In this document: one piece after another, positions 1-10,191 of the stretch
Position numbering within the stretch: the stretch's first letter is position 1
Layout of the letters: each line of letters opens with the position of its first letter
Assembly: GCF_022539665.2 (NCBI RefSeq)
Contig: NC_081333.1
Location: forward strand, 11,778,971-11,842,970
DNA length: 64,000 nucleotides
Direction: 5' to 3'
Origin: Daphnia carinata
Taxonomy: Eukaryota > Arthropoda > Branchiopoda > Diplostraca > Daphniidae
Notes under the pieces: model-generated
The model's input: the letters and a program-made list of their open reading frames with translations, nothing else
Told to the model about the DNA's origin: nothing
Database searches by the model: none
Program-made: the position numbers and the translations under genes

Positions 1-1483
1 AACGGCAACCTTGATTAAGGCAACGTGCGTATGCCTCGACACTAGATATACTAGAAAATTGGTCGCCTGTCAAATACCTTATGGGAAAACGAGATATATT
101 CCAACAAATGGTTCTATAAGAATATTTTAGATTGGAAATGCCGTTACGTGTTATGAGAGGACGCAATCCAATAATGAGATATTGGGTGGGTCATATCCTG
201 ATTGACAACGTTGTGTTGAGAATCCCAAAGCTCGTTATGATGTGAAAAGAGGTAACTCATAAACTGTAAAGAAATGAAAATAATAACCATGAACGTGAAA
301 ATGACCAAATTGCATTTCCGTATCTTTTTCACCTCTTTTGGAGTGAAATATGCAGCTTCGACGTTGCGTCGTGGATCTTGTACGAAATCCCTCATAAAGG
401 CAGTGGCTGCATCGGCTTCCATCGGTGGGTCACCTTGTTCTGCAAGAAATCTTTGGAAATCTGCCAAAGATATAATGCTTCCATCCGTGGAATACTTGTG
501 GAAGAAGGACCGGTACATCTGTGAGGCACAACTGAGTTTTGTTCAAAAAGCGACTTGATCACCGGTAGAAAGGCATTTTGTACGTTTTCGTCGTAGATGA
601 GGATGTGGTAGAGGGAAGCGAATTCGTCGAAGGATAATTCGCCTAATCTTCGACAATCTACTTCATGAAAAGCTTCTTTAAGTCGAGGTTTGGTCATTTG
701 GCAGTTTACTTGTGGCAAAAACGCTTTGACATCTTTCAACGTCACAGTTGTTCTGTCGGTAGTCATATTGCAAAATTCCTTCCATAGCCATCGCTCCATT
801 TGCAATGGGTACGAGGATGTGAGAGTGTCACGGGACAAGTATCGTAGTCCCTTCACCCAAAGATCACATTCCGGTCCAGAAAGCGCTATCAACGAAATTT
901 AGAACTGTGTCATATAGAATTAAACTAATCTAAAAGTAATTACCACAAATAGAAAGAGTTTTTAAGCAAAAATCTTGGCCGTAAAAAACTACATAACATC
1001 GATTTTCGTCGAATTTTCGGGCATCGTCTGGCCATCGTTCAAAATCCCGTGAATTTCTGCCAGGTCTTACTTCCTTGACTTCTCTCAAATCAACTGATAT
1101 TGACAAAAGGGAAAAGTGTTCTGGTTAATGTACATGGCTCGTAGAATTCAATTACAAAACATGATTTTTAAAAAGCTTAAAAAAAAGGTTCTTGAACCAA
1201 TCTTGTTTTTGGAAAGCTCAAAAGAAATGTATGCTAGATTTACACATTAGTAAACAGTTGTGATCTACAGTAATATTACAAAAACATTACCAGCCCCTTC
1301 GAAGACATTCCTCTTGGTCATTGGTCTATACCACACAACTTGACGTGTCTCTCTTTTAACTGACAAAATCCTTCTGTCAGGATGTTTCTTCTGGAAAAAC
1401 TTAGTGACAACGGTTCCTCTCTCCAATTGGCAAATAATGTTTTCCATTTCTGGAAGCAATCCGCTCCCATCAGTTTCATTCAT
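1..1483 (-). CDS. PLCG1: Phospholipase C gamma, N-terminal part (cut by window edge)
   Basis: Phosphoinositide-specific phospholipase C of the gamma class cleaves PIP2 to IP3 and diacylglycerol downstream of tyrosine kinases (the fly orthologue is small wing). Exons read on the minus strand are 1291-1483, 944-1093, 563-885, 333-518, 148-263 and 1-77, and the gene continues beyond base 1. The ATG is at 1481-1483. The first two exons encode the N-terminal PH domain. Exon 3 begins with the end of PH (DLWVKGLRYL) and runs into EF-hand-like repeats. Exon 5 ends in HYWIASSHNT and exon 6 starts with YLTGDQF and EAYARCLNQGC, which together are the start of the catalytic X domain and include its conserved histidine. 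The SH2, SH3 and Y-domain parts that define the gamma class lie outside the window, so the class rests on alignment of the N-terminus from memory. The joint between exons 3 and 4 is unusual: either a 44 nt intron or a one-base frame break. Confidence 0.9.
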
Positions 1484-3075
1484 GGTTCACCTGATTTGAT
1501 TATGTTAGCGACGGATCAAAGAAGGGAAAGATGGAACACTCCCTCTGTCTCACGGCAAACGGGAGATAACTAGGTACCATACGAGACAACGGGGAGGACT
1601 CAAATTGAGGCAAAGGCTTATTGATTCTGGCAAATTACCAGAAAAAGTAAGCAGGATGTAAATAATTTATGTACCAAATAAGTACTGAAATCTTGATTTT
1701 CTACAACATTAATCTACTGTAAGACTCGTTCACTTTGAATACTGATTATAACGTACATCTTTAAAACAGCTGACAGCCAGTTAGTTCCAAAGTCTCTTTG
1801 CTGCTGTCAACTTTTTTGGCCTGGAGGAATCAAGTTTTAAAGCGTGGTAGTCATAGCAAAGGCTGAAGGGCGGGGCTTAATGCAAACATGCCTGCCCTGC
1901 CTTTCAAATGCTCAGATTGAATTTATATTTCATAACCAACAAAGCTAAAGTTATCATTATCAATGTTACAAGAAACCGAAATTAAAAAAAACAAACTATT
2001 ATCGATACAATAACCAGTTGTAAGTGGATATCACAACAATTAGCTTATGTAAAATGTATTACTGTATTATGCTTGCCAGGCTAGCCGGTATAGTAATTAA
2101 TAACAACATTCAGAAACTGTGAAAGAATTATAAGATATCAATAAAACTAATAACTACCATTCGTTTGAACTCTTTGCTTGACGAATGGCTGGAACACGGC
2201 GGTCGTCCCTAGTGCAGATGACAGTAGGCAACTCTACATTTCTTTCTCAAAGCGTCAAAATATAAGAAAAGATGCCTTACTCGTGTACAAGCGTTACACA
2301 GACGCCTTTTCTTTTCGATTATTACAGGATTTAACACGAAAATAAATGTACTATGGCAAAACATTTAATATAGCCGCCATACCAGCAAGGCGATGGAGAA
2401 CGCTGAAGTGCCTTACATTACGGCTACCAACTACAGGACGATATTATGCTTTGAATTCGTCGAATCAAATTGAAAGCGCTCCACTAACGGAACACATTAC
2501 ACCAGGATGTATTATAGAATACAATTTTTCTGTGAACGGTTTTATCCAGAGATTTGCAGCATATAAGCGCAGCTTTGCAAGTTAATTTTTCTTACGTCGA
2601 GCACTTGCCAATTCTATCATCAAAAACTATCTTAGCCGAGAGAGACGATTTGGTTGGGAAAAAGGGGCAAGTAGACGTGTTTCTCGGTAGATAATAATGT
2701 TGGGATTCTGGGTAGGATTATTGAAAAAGGATTTATTGGTGCTAGTGAAGGTCATTCCTAGAAAAGAGCGAGAATGATCTTGTCTATATATCTAAATAGG
2801 AAAAAAATGTTCTATCAAAATCAATTAAATGTTTCATCTCGTGACAAGATATTTGGAATTTTTAAATTAGAGATTCTCGGAATTTTTCTTTTTCCCGATA
2901 GCTTTGGCAAACAATGATTCACAATAGATACCATATATTGTATACGGTCTTATCTTTGTTTAGCAGTTCCCTTATCACTCTCATCCAGTCAATATCAAGT
3001 GTTATGCTAGAAAACAGCGCGAAATTAGCGACAGAGTGAAATAAGCAGTCAGTTTGCGACGTCAATGAAGTCACC
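1484..3075. other. Intergenic region between PLC gamma and the coiled-coil gene
   Basis: This is divergent upstream DNA for PLC gamma (-) and the CaaX coiled-coil gene (+). A TATCGATA motif near 2000-2007 resembles the arthropod DRE element, but one copy is weak evidence. An open frame at 2346-2585 on the plus strand (79 codons) has no recognisable domain and no splice partner, so I do not call it a gene. The rest is AT-rich with nothing recognisable. Confidence 0.4.
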
Positions 3076-4031
3076 ATGGTTTTGTCGGCCGCAGAATTGG
3101 AAGCAGCTAGCACTTGTAAATTAATTAACGGCGATAAAGCTAAAATATTATCACTGTTGCACCTGAGGCAGAATACCGACAGTTTTCTTATTCAATGTCT
3201 TGCTGACCGTGAAATTCAAACATTAATTTACGTTGATGAGAACGTGTCCTCGAAATCAGCTTATCGTTACAACTGTGCCGTAGTTCACAATCCCCATGCC
3301 TGCGTTCATGTAAAACAATGTTAAAATATGTTTTTAAAATCATAACCTATTGTTACTTGTACCTTTTCCAGTTGGATGCTGTTAATGGTCACGGTTGGAA
3401 TGAGAAGAAAAATCAACCTTATGATCCGAAGTTGAATTTGGGCAAAATTTTTGCTCAGCAGCATTCTAACCGTAAACTGGATAAGTCAGCTAGAAGCAAT
3501 CACGAAAAGAAGCAGCAACAAATTGACCAATTAGAAGAAACCATACGAATTCTTCAAGAGGAAAACACTAAAATGAAACAGAATTACCTTAGCCGTTTAA
3601 CACAACTTAACGGCGCAATTGAGAACTTCAGTGATAGTAACATGAAACCAAACAGTCAACAGGTAAATCAGCTCCAGCAAAAGATACAGTTGCTGAATTC
3701 GGATTTGCAGTCCCAGACGGCGGCAGTACGACTACTCAGAGATGAAAAGGCTAGTTTGCAAACTGTGATTAATAACTTACGAGTCATGTCACTTTCCAAG
3801 AACAATACGAACGTATCTGATAACAAGCGGACTGATCAACTTGAGCAACAGTTAAATGCGATGAGATTGGACTTGCAGCGCCAAAATGACTTAGTCAGTT
3901 CATTGACCGAACAGAATTCTAATTTGCTAGCTGCGGTTATGGAACCTCAAGCTAGGATACATTCCCAACGCGTTTATTCCCAATCATCCAGGACAAACAA
4001 TGAGCAGCAAGGCTGCTGCATTATCATGTAA
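3076..4031 (+). CDS. Coiled-coil protein with C-terminal CaaX box
   Basis: There are two exons, 3076-3309 and 3372-4031, joined in phase 0 at a GT-AG intron of 62 nt, giving 297 residues. The start sits in a strong context (caccATGG). Residues 1-78 form a small, probably globular N-terminal region (LSAAELEAAS, then ADREIQTLIYVDE). From about residue 110 to 260 the protein is rich in Q, E, K and L with heptad-like spacing and is probably a coiled coil. It ends in ...QQGCCIIM. The last four residues, CIIM, fit a CaaX prenylation signal, and a terminal Met is normally read by farnesyltransferase; a second Cys just before it could be palmitoylated. I infer a peripheral membrane protein held by lipid. 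I do not recognise the family. The gene converges with HIRIP3, 450 bp away. Confidence 0.75.
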
Positions 4032-4482
4032 AGAGAGTACGATTAGGACACGTATATTGCCAAAAACGATAGGATGTGGTACGTTTTGCTGTCCGATGGT
4101 GATGCTGCAACCATATCAACCAACTGTTTTTTCCCCGTATTTCGTAATTAATGCTACTGAGATTTGTGCTTAACCACGTTTAATCATTATAATAGAAAAA
4201 TGTACGTATTCTTCAAAATTAAACTGGGATGATATTTTATTTTAAAACTGATTTAAAAGTACTGATATGCGTTACGATTAACAAGGGGAGATATCTCTGT
4301 GATTTTAGTTGTGGACGTAAATGGTAATATTGCACGCCACAACGTGATCTTATAATATTATGGATGGGAAAAGTGCGGAAATTAACACTATTCTACCCAC
4401 GGATTAAAAGTAAGAAATTGAACAAATGAGTTTTACGATGAAAAGAAAGGTTCTAAAAATTTGACATACGATACTGGAAGTT
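4032..4482. other. Convergent 3' intergenic region
   Basis: This is the 3' flank shared by the coiled-coil gene (+) and the HIRIP3 gene (-). It is AT-rich, with no open frame of note and no repeat. Confidence 0.4.
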
Positions 4483-6544
4483 TCAGTCAGAATCCTCACT
4501 GTCGACGATGTTTTTCAATCGACCAAATATTTTCTTAAATTCAGGCGACTTCTTTGGTGACGTTTCTTGTTTTTTAGCGCTGGCTGGAGACGGACTATGA
4601 CGAGTTGCAAAGAGGCTCGTTACACCTCGGCGAGATCTCCCTGTTTTGTTATAGAGGTAGAAATAAAAAGTAAATTCAAATTTTACAAGCAAAAAGGCTC
4701 TTGCTAAATATACTGGTACCATTAGAGGTGATGATGTTGGATGTATTGAGTTCCGAAACCTCCTTTTCTCTTTCCAATTTCTTCTTAAGTTTTCGGCATT
4801 CGGAAACTGAAGGTTTTCCCTTCAATCCGCGTTCATGAAGCAACTCCATTAGCTTTTGAGCCCTCGCTTTGTCATTTTTGCAATTTTGCCATAATGTTTT
4901 GTAGTTCTGCACACGAATTCCTGTAATTCACGTTCAGTAACAAAAAAAAAATTGAAAAACATTGTGATTTTGTTGCTTACTCACCCGCTTCTTTCAAATA
5001 GCGTTGAAGCCGTATTATACGCGGGTTGTCCCCGGGATTTTTTTTTCTTTTGTGGTTTCCTTTTTTGATGATTTTTCATCTTTCTGCGTGGCCTTTTTCT
5101 TCTGCGGGGAAACGTTTTCGGACTCTTCGCTGGAAGAAGATCCAGAAGTCGAGCAAACAGGGTGTTCTTCAACTTTGCCAGTGCTTGAATTACTTGTTTT
5201 ACGGACCATTGGATCATCTGAGTCGCTAGCATTTCCAACATTTTCACTTTTCCTTGTTCCCTTGGCTTTTTTTTGCGGGACTTTCTTTTTTCTTTTCAAG
5301 GAGCTGAGAGTTGTAACTGAGTCTTCGCCACTTTCAGAACTCGAGCTGGATGGCAAAGCAACGGCGGTTTCAACATTTGAGGGATCCTCAACTTCACTGT
5401 CTTCTGAAGAGCTGCTAGTATCGGACGAATTATTGAGCTTTTCCAGAATACCATTTTTATCCAACACCTTTGCTTTTTTACCGCCAATTGGTTTGGAGTT
5501 GGAGCCTTTAGGATTTGTGTTGGCTTCCGTTTTAGTTGGAGAAATCATAACGTCATCCTGAACAGGCGATTTCTTTTTGCCACTCGCAGGACCTAGCTTT
5601 TTCTTGCCCATTGACGGACTAGATTTGCTGTCGATTATTGCTGGAACAGTTTCATTCTTCGTGGTGGATACTGGAGTGCCATTTTTTATACTGGAAGCCG
5701 GTGCTGGTGTATCCCTTTTTGATTTAACAGCATCGTCGGAGCTGCTATCCGACGAAATGTTTAGTTTTCTTTTAGTTTTGGCCCGTTTTTGCTCACTGCT
5801 AGTTTCCTCGCTTCTTTTTCTTTTCAAACTGCTTTTCTCATTCACTTTTTTTGTTTTGACTGATTTCTGTTTTTTAATATTGCTCTTGGGCGTTTCCCGT
5901 GCTTGCGCGAAACTTGAACTAGAATCAGATTCTTCTTGTTCAACAAGTGATGTTTGATCAGAAGCATGGGAATCATTTGAACCATCCATCATAACTTCCA
6001 ATTTTGATTTGCTTTTTTTACTTTTATTCACAGTTACCTTTTTTCGTAACTTATTGTTTACCTTCTTTGCTTCTAAATTGGTATGCTGGATTGTTGAACG
6101 TACAAACTTGGCAAGCGGGACATCACTAGAACATGAATTGTCATCTGCTGATACTGAAACATTGGACGATGGGACTTCTAACTTTAATTCAAGTGGTTTT
6201 TTGTTGGAAGCCAACTTAGTTAGTGGGATATCACTAGAACTTGAATTTTCATCCATTGAAACCAAAACATTTGATGGTTTTTCATTCTGTTTCTCAGTAG
6301 TGTTTGAAGTTGAGCCATCAGTTTCATCTTCCGACAAAATGGATAACTGTGATTTCTTTTTCGTTACAAGGAAACTTAAGGGTAAATCTGAGCTGGAGTT
6401 CGAATTTTCATTTGCAATCTGTGAGGCAATTTTTAACTTTCGATGAGACAGGCTTTCACAATCTTTCAGGGGTGATTTTATTGATTCGGATTCAGATTCA
6501 GAAGAAGTACCCGAATCAAGGGCTTCCATTATTTCTTCACTCAT
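4483..6544 (-). CDS. HIRIP3: HIRIP3-like protein with CHZ histone-chaperone motif (frame broken by one base)
   Basis: HIRIP3 is a nuclear HIRA-interacting protein related to the yeast H2A.Z chaperone Chz1. Minus-strand exons are 4985-6544, 4720-4920 and 4483-4640. The ATG is at 6542-6544. Exon 1 encodes about 500 residues of low-complexity Ser/Glu/Lys sequence with many acidic SSDSSSE-type patches and basic NLS-like runs. The C-terminal part matches HIRIP3: RLQRYLKEAG, NYKTLWQNCKNDK, a GLKGKPSVSECRKLKKK stretch, then ELNTSNIITSNG and SRRG. In the sequence as given, the exon 1 frame stops at 5015 after 509 codons. The conserved RLQRYLKEAG segment lies in the next frame, just past an A9 run (plus-strand T9, 5038-5046). 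One more A would keep a frame of about 639 residues, spliced through a strong GTGAGT donor at 4984. An upstream open frame (6546-6746) could be an alternative N-terminus, but I see no good splice for it. Confidence 0.82.
5038..5046 (-). other. HIRIP3: Homopolymer frame break in HIRIP3 (A9 on coding strand)
   Basis: The reading frame entering the run hits TAA at 5015-5017. The frame that encodes the conserved C-terminal motif is reached only if one extra A is read. The run also fits a -1 slippery sequence, but a miscounted homopolymer is the simpler explanation. Confidence 0.75.
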
Positions 6545-6807
6545 ATTACGTGTAGGTATCAACGAAGATCTTGTTCTTCAGCCACTGCCGAACTCGTGAA
6601 TGAGATTGGCGGGAAAATGCAGCTTTGTCGTGACAGACCCGTCTGCTATTTTTTTTATCCATAGTTGCCAATGTCGTTATAGAACTCATTGTATTCTGTA
6701 TTGTAAATTTAATAGTTGTAAAACGTAATTTTGGTATACCAGGCAAAGCTATTAGGATTAAAGCGTATAGAATTATTATTATTTAAAAATATTCAGCATA
6801 GAAGTAT

Positions 6808-8898
6808 TTATGCTTTCGGCAGTTCTTTGTTATCTTCTTCTGCATCAGGTGACAGAGGTTCAATCGTTGAGGCCAATATTTGAACAATCTTCCGAGCGTC
6901 ATCGAGCTTGGAATCTCTTTTCTTGTTAGTTGTTTCGTCTATAAATAACTGCTTAAACTGGCGTTTGACGCGACGCAGTAGATATCCAGAGTTCCAAATT
7001 CTCGTCATTTCCCGACTCAGATAAGACACAAGACGGGCCGTCTCTAAATTTGACGGTACCTTCCCATTTTCACTTAATCGAAGAGTAACTAATGCTTCAT
7101 TAGGACGAATTTTTGTGGGTTTGAATCGCACTGCTACCAATTTGCCATCAACTTCCTGAAAATAGTTCACAAAGTTGTTAAGTAACGAACCACCGAAGTT
7201 ATTCTGAACGGGGATACAAACCGTCAAACGTAGCTTAGCGGTAAGTTGAGGCGTTGATACACGAGACTGTTGAAGAAGGAATCCGGATTTTTTATCCATT
7301 ACATACTGCAGTGGGCCGATTAGTAATTGTGTGTCTATAATATGCGAGCTAGAATTTTGTCTCATTCCGACCAAGACGTCGCCGTTTCTTTGAATAAATC
7401 CTATTCCTTCAACCGTAGCACTTGGCCTGCGCGGATAACTTCGGGATGAACTTTGGTCACGTTTACCATTCAATTCCTTAGCTTGGCGACCTGAATCCTC
7501 CCTGTATCATTTCAAATCATATACCTCCGTCATATTGAATGAAAAAAGACAATTTACCGCTGTTGTGATGACTCTTCCTCAGCAAATTCCACTTTCCTAT
7601 TCTCAGTTTCATTTTCACTGAGCAGCTGTAGACTGTATTCCACCGTTCCGTCTGGCAGCACAACCGGGAATGGTTTTTGGGTTCGATGATATCCCGTAGC
7701 ATTATCCTTTTTGGATTGCGTGATGTTAACGGAATCATACGTGACCGTCTCCGCACTGTCGTCAACATCATCCTCTTCAGTCGCCATAATTTCTTCTGGA
7801 ACGGTTGATGATTCCTCAATATCATTAGAATTTTCAGTTACGGGGCTAAGTGTCGTTTCCTCTTCCGGATTTATTGCATCATCGTCGTCTTCATAACTTT
7901 CGGTATCTACTTCGGCAGCTTCATTCTTGAAATTGTCGGCAGCTCTTGCTCGACGGGTTTTCCCATCTATCACTTTTTCTTCCATTTTGATCGTGTTCGT
8001 TTTATTCAGTGCAACAAACGCCCAAGGAGATATTTTCATATTCGTACGGAAGGTACTGCAAACAATAACCGATTGTTAAACACATAGAGATAGTTATTCG
8101 AAGTTCATCAACTTACTTTAATCTTACAGAAAATGTAGAATTATGTGTAGCTAATGTTTGTGACATGCATTCAAGCATGTCATCCACAGCTTTATTTAAT
8201 TGATCGGTATGGGATGATCGGGCCAAATACCGAACCGCGCGGATGCCGGGTTGTTTAGCCTTCTTCTGGTATACTTTCTTTTCATTTGGAGGACGACGGT
8301 TACGCTTACTGGGCCTCTTGCCTAAATAGAGTTGGATATTTAGACTGAAACTACACTCTTCATGGTAAACGGTTCAGTTAAGCATTCTAAACCAACCTTT
8401 CTGATTCAGCTGGTTGACGCGATTCTTGTGTCGTTTATTTGGACTCTTTTTTTCCCGTCCTGCTTGTTTGCAGCAATTAAACTTGAAATTTTTTCAGTTA
8501 TGATTTCAGAGGATTCTACCCGATGATCCGGAACCAATTGCTTGACTGTGTCCTTTTTATCAATCACTGAGCTTGCGTTGGTTAAACTGATTTCTAACGC
8601 ATTTCCTTTTTTTCCTAATAAAAATTTTAAAATATTACAATGTTTCTGTAGTCATTAAAGCAGCTAAAGAAAAAAGTGAACGCCATTTTGTTGCGAAAAG
8701 AAGACATTCTGAAATGGAACTACTGAAAACAGTCATGAAGAACTTATAGCGTTCGAGTTTCGTATGAGAGACTAAGGTTATTTCAAGGGTAAAAATCATG
8801 GCGTTACCAAAAATTAACTGAGGGTTCTTACCTTCATTTAAGTGGGCCAAACCAGGCGAGAAAAGCAAAACAGCTAAACATAGAAGGAACACTCCCAT
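6808..8898 (-). CDS. Unrecognised secreted glycoprotein (frame broken by one base)
   Basis: Minus-strand exons are 8832-8898, 8397-8614, 8117-8321, 7558-8055 and 6808-7501, about 560 residues if the frame break is repaired. The start MGVFLLCLAVLLFSPGLA is a clear signal peptide. A Lys/Arg-rich stretch follows (exons 2-3), then an acidic Ser/Thr/Glu region (exon 4) and a more ordered C-terminal domain with many hydrophobic beta-like segments (exon 5, e.g. IGFIQRNGDVLVGMR and AKLRLTVCIPVQ). There are at least six N-glycosylation sequons (NAS, NST, NIT, NAT, NET, NSS). Possible proprotein-convertase sites are KTRRAR and RRVKRQ. I do not recognise the family; it could be an extracellular-matrix or prohormone-like protein. 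Exon 2 loses frame at an A7 run (plus-strand T7, about 8447-8453): the N-terminal half and the splice to exon 3 lie in different frames, and one more A joins them. The gene is divergent from COPB1. Confidence 0.7.
8447..8453 (-). other. Homopolymer frame break in the secreted glycoprotein (A7)
   Basis: Upstream of this run the coding frame is open back to exon 1. Downstream the same frame meets TGA within about 15 codons. The frame shifted by one base is open, coding-like (SPNKRHKNRVNQLNQK) and in phase with the exon 3 acceptor. It needs one extra A. No GT-AG intron of normal size fixes the phase without discarding coding-like sequence. Confidence 0.6.
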
Positions 8899-10191
8899 TG
8901 CGAATTATATAAAGAAAATTTATAAACGCAAAAGCAATGATGAAATTTTCCTGTCTAGAAGAGAAAAATCTCTTGTTTACTGGTCGATGACTTGTAGCCT
9001 TTTGTTGACTGCTGGTCGTCATTCTTTTACCACGTAACACCGCAACAGGGCCTAGACGTGGAGAATCAGACGTTTCATTCCAATTGCCGATGGCGTCAGA
9101 AGGATGGCCTATGGTTTTGGTTCCTTTTCTTGCATGGAGCTGGCACTGTGTTTTCTGCTACTTCCAACGTGACAGGCGCAGGCGGGCATCGTGTTCCACT
9201 GCTACCTGCTCCAAGAGGATGGCCTCAATGCTTCGACATGGTTTCCGATGCGAGAAACCCGGAGGCTGGCAGACGAACATCTTCAAACAATCAACTATGC
9301 CATTTTCTCAATTACTGTTAACAAGAAAAACATGTTGTTTTTCCATATGTCACAGTGAGCTGCCTAGGCACCAACATATTTAATATTCCGACATTCACGC
9401 AGATAACGTGGTAGAACAATTTTCACGTTCTACAGCAGTTAACGTAGCCTACACAAATTTCCTTCCGTAATTTTAGTAGATGACGCAGATAAGACACCTA
9501 CCTCTCTTAATCAGGTCGTATCCATTAATAGTTTAATATACATAAGACGTAAACGAGAAATACCGATGCATGCTGTTCTGGTTTTTAGATAATTTTATCA
9601 CCTCAGTAACATTCAGTTGGGTATTATAAACGCGTTTTTATAACAATAACGATGCATTTCTGGTTGACTATTGCATCAGAATGTCAGGACACTAATCATG
9701 AGGCCAATACATGCTAGATAACTACCATAGACAAACGAAAAAAGGAGGTAAACATGACACAACGTGTGCTTATACTGAGCTGCTAGCGAGCCTTGCTTCT
9801 TTTAAACGTCATTACGCTCTGTTGCTGTTCGAAGTATTTGGGTTTAATTGACGAAAAGGGCAACGCTGCTCCACTGTTGCCACTTTCTCTTTAATTGGTT
9901 TTGTCGCTGACCAACTGACGTGGGTTATTTTCTGTCAACGTCAAAGGTTTCGTGAATTTCCTTCGTTTCGTAAAGATATCGTTCACATAGAAAATAAAAC
10001 AAGGAATTGTAGAAAAACGATACAAGGCAAGTCTCCGTCTTTCTTCAACCGTTTGTCAATGATACCTAAGTAACAGTAAACATATGATAGTTTTAGTTTA
10101 GATGCAGATAGCTGTCATAAAAACATTACATCAAGCTTCAACCGGTCAGAGTTTTGTAATTCACGTATCGTTTTGTATTTTTCTTGTTTAG
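8899..10191. other. Divergent promoter region, secreted glycoprotein / COPB1
   Basis: About 1.3 kb separates two divergent starts. Bases 9058-9290 are distinctly richer in G+C than their flanks and are open in two plus-strand frames, but neither frame has a recognisable domain, a strong start or a splice partner. The remainder is AT-rich. I see no TATA box that I would assign with confidence. Confidence 0.4.

Noticed and set aside
2346-2585. 79-codon plus-strand open frame
   Set aside because: No domain, no splice partner, and composition similar to surrounding non-coding DNA.
5004-6446. Plus-strand open frames rich in Ser, Phe and Leu
   Set aside because: They are shadows of the Ser/Glu/Lys-rich HIRIP3 exon on the other strand.
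9058-9383. Two overlapping plus-strand open frames as a gene
   Set aside because: Both frames are equally open because of local base composition; neither has a recognisable motif or gene context.
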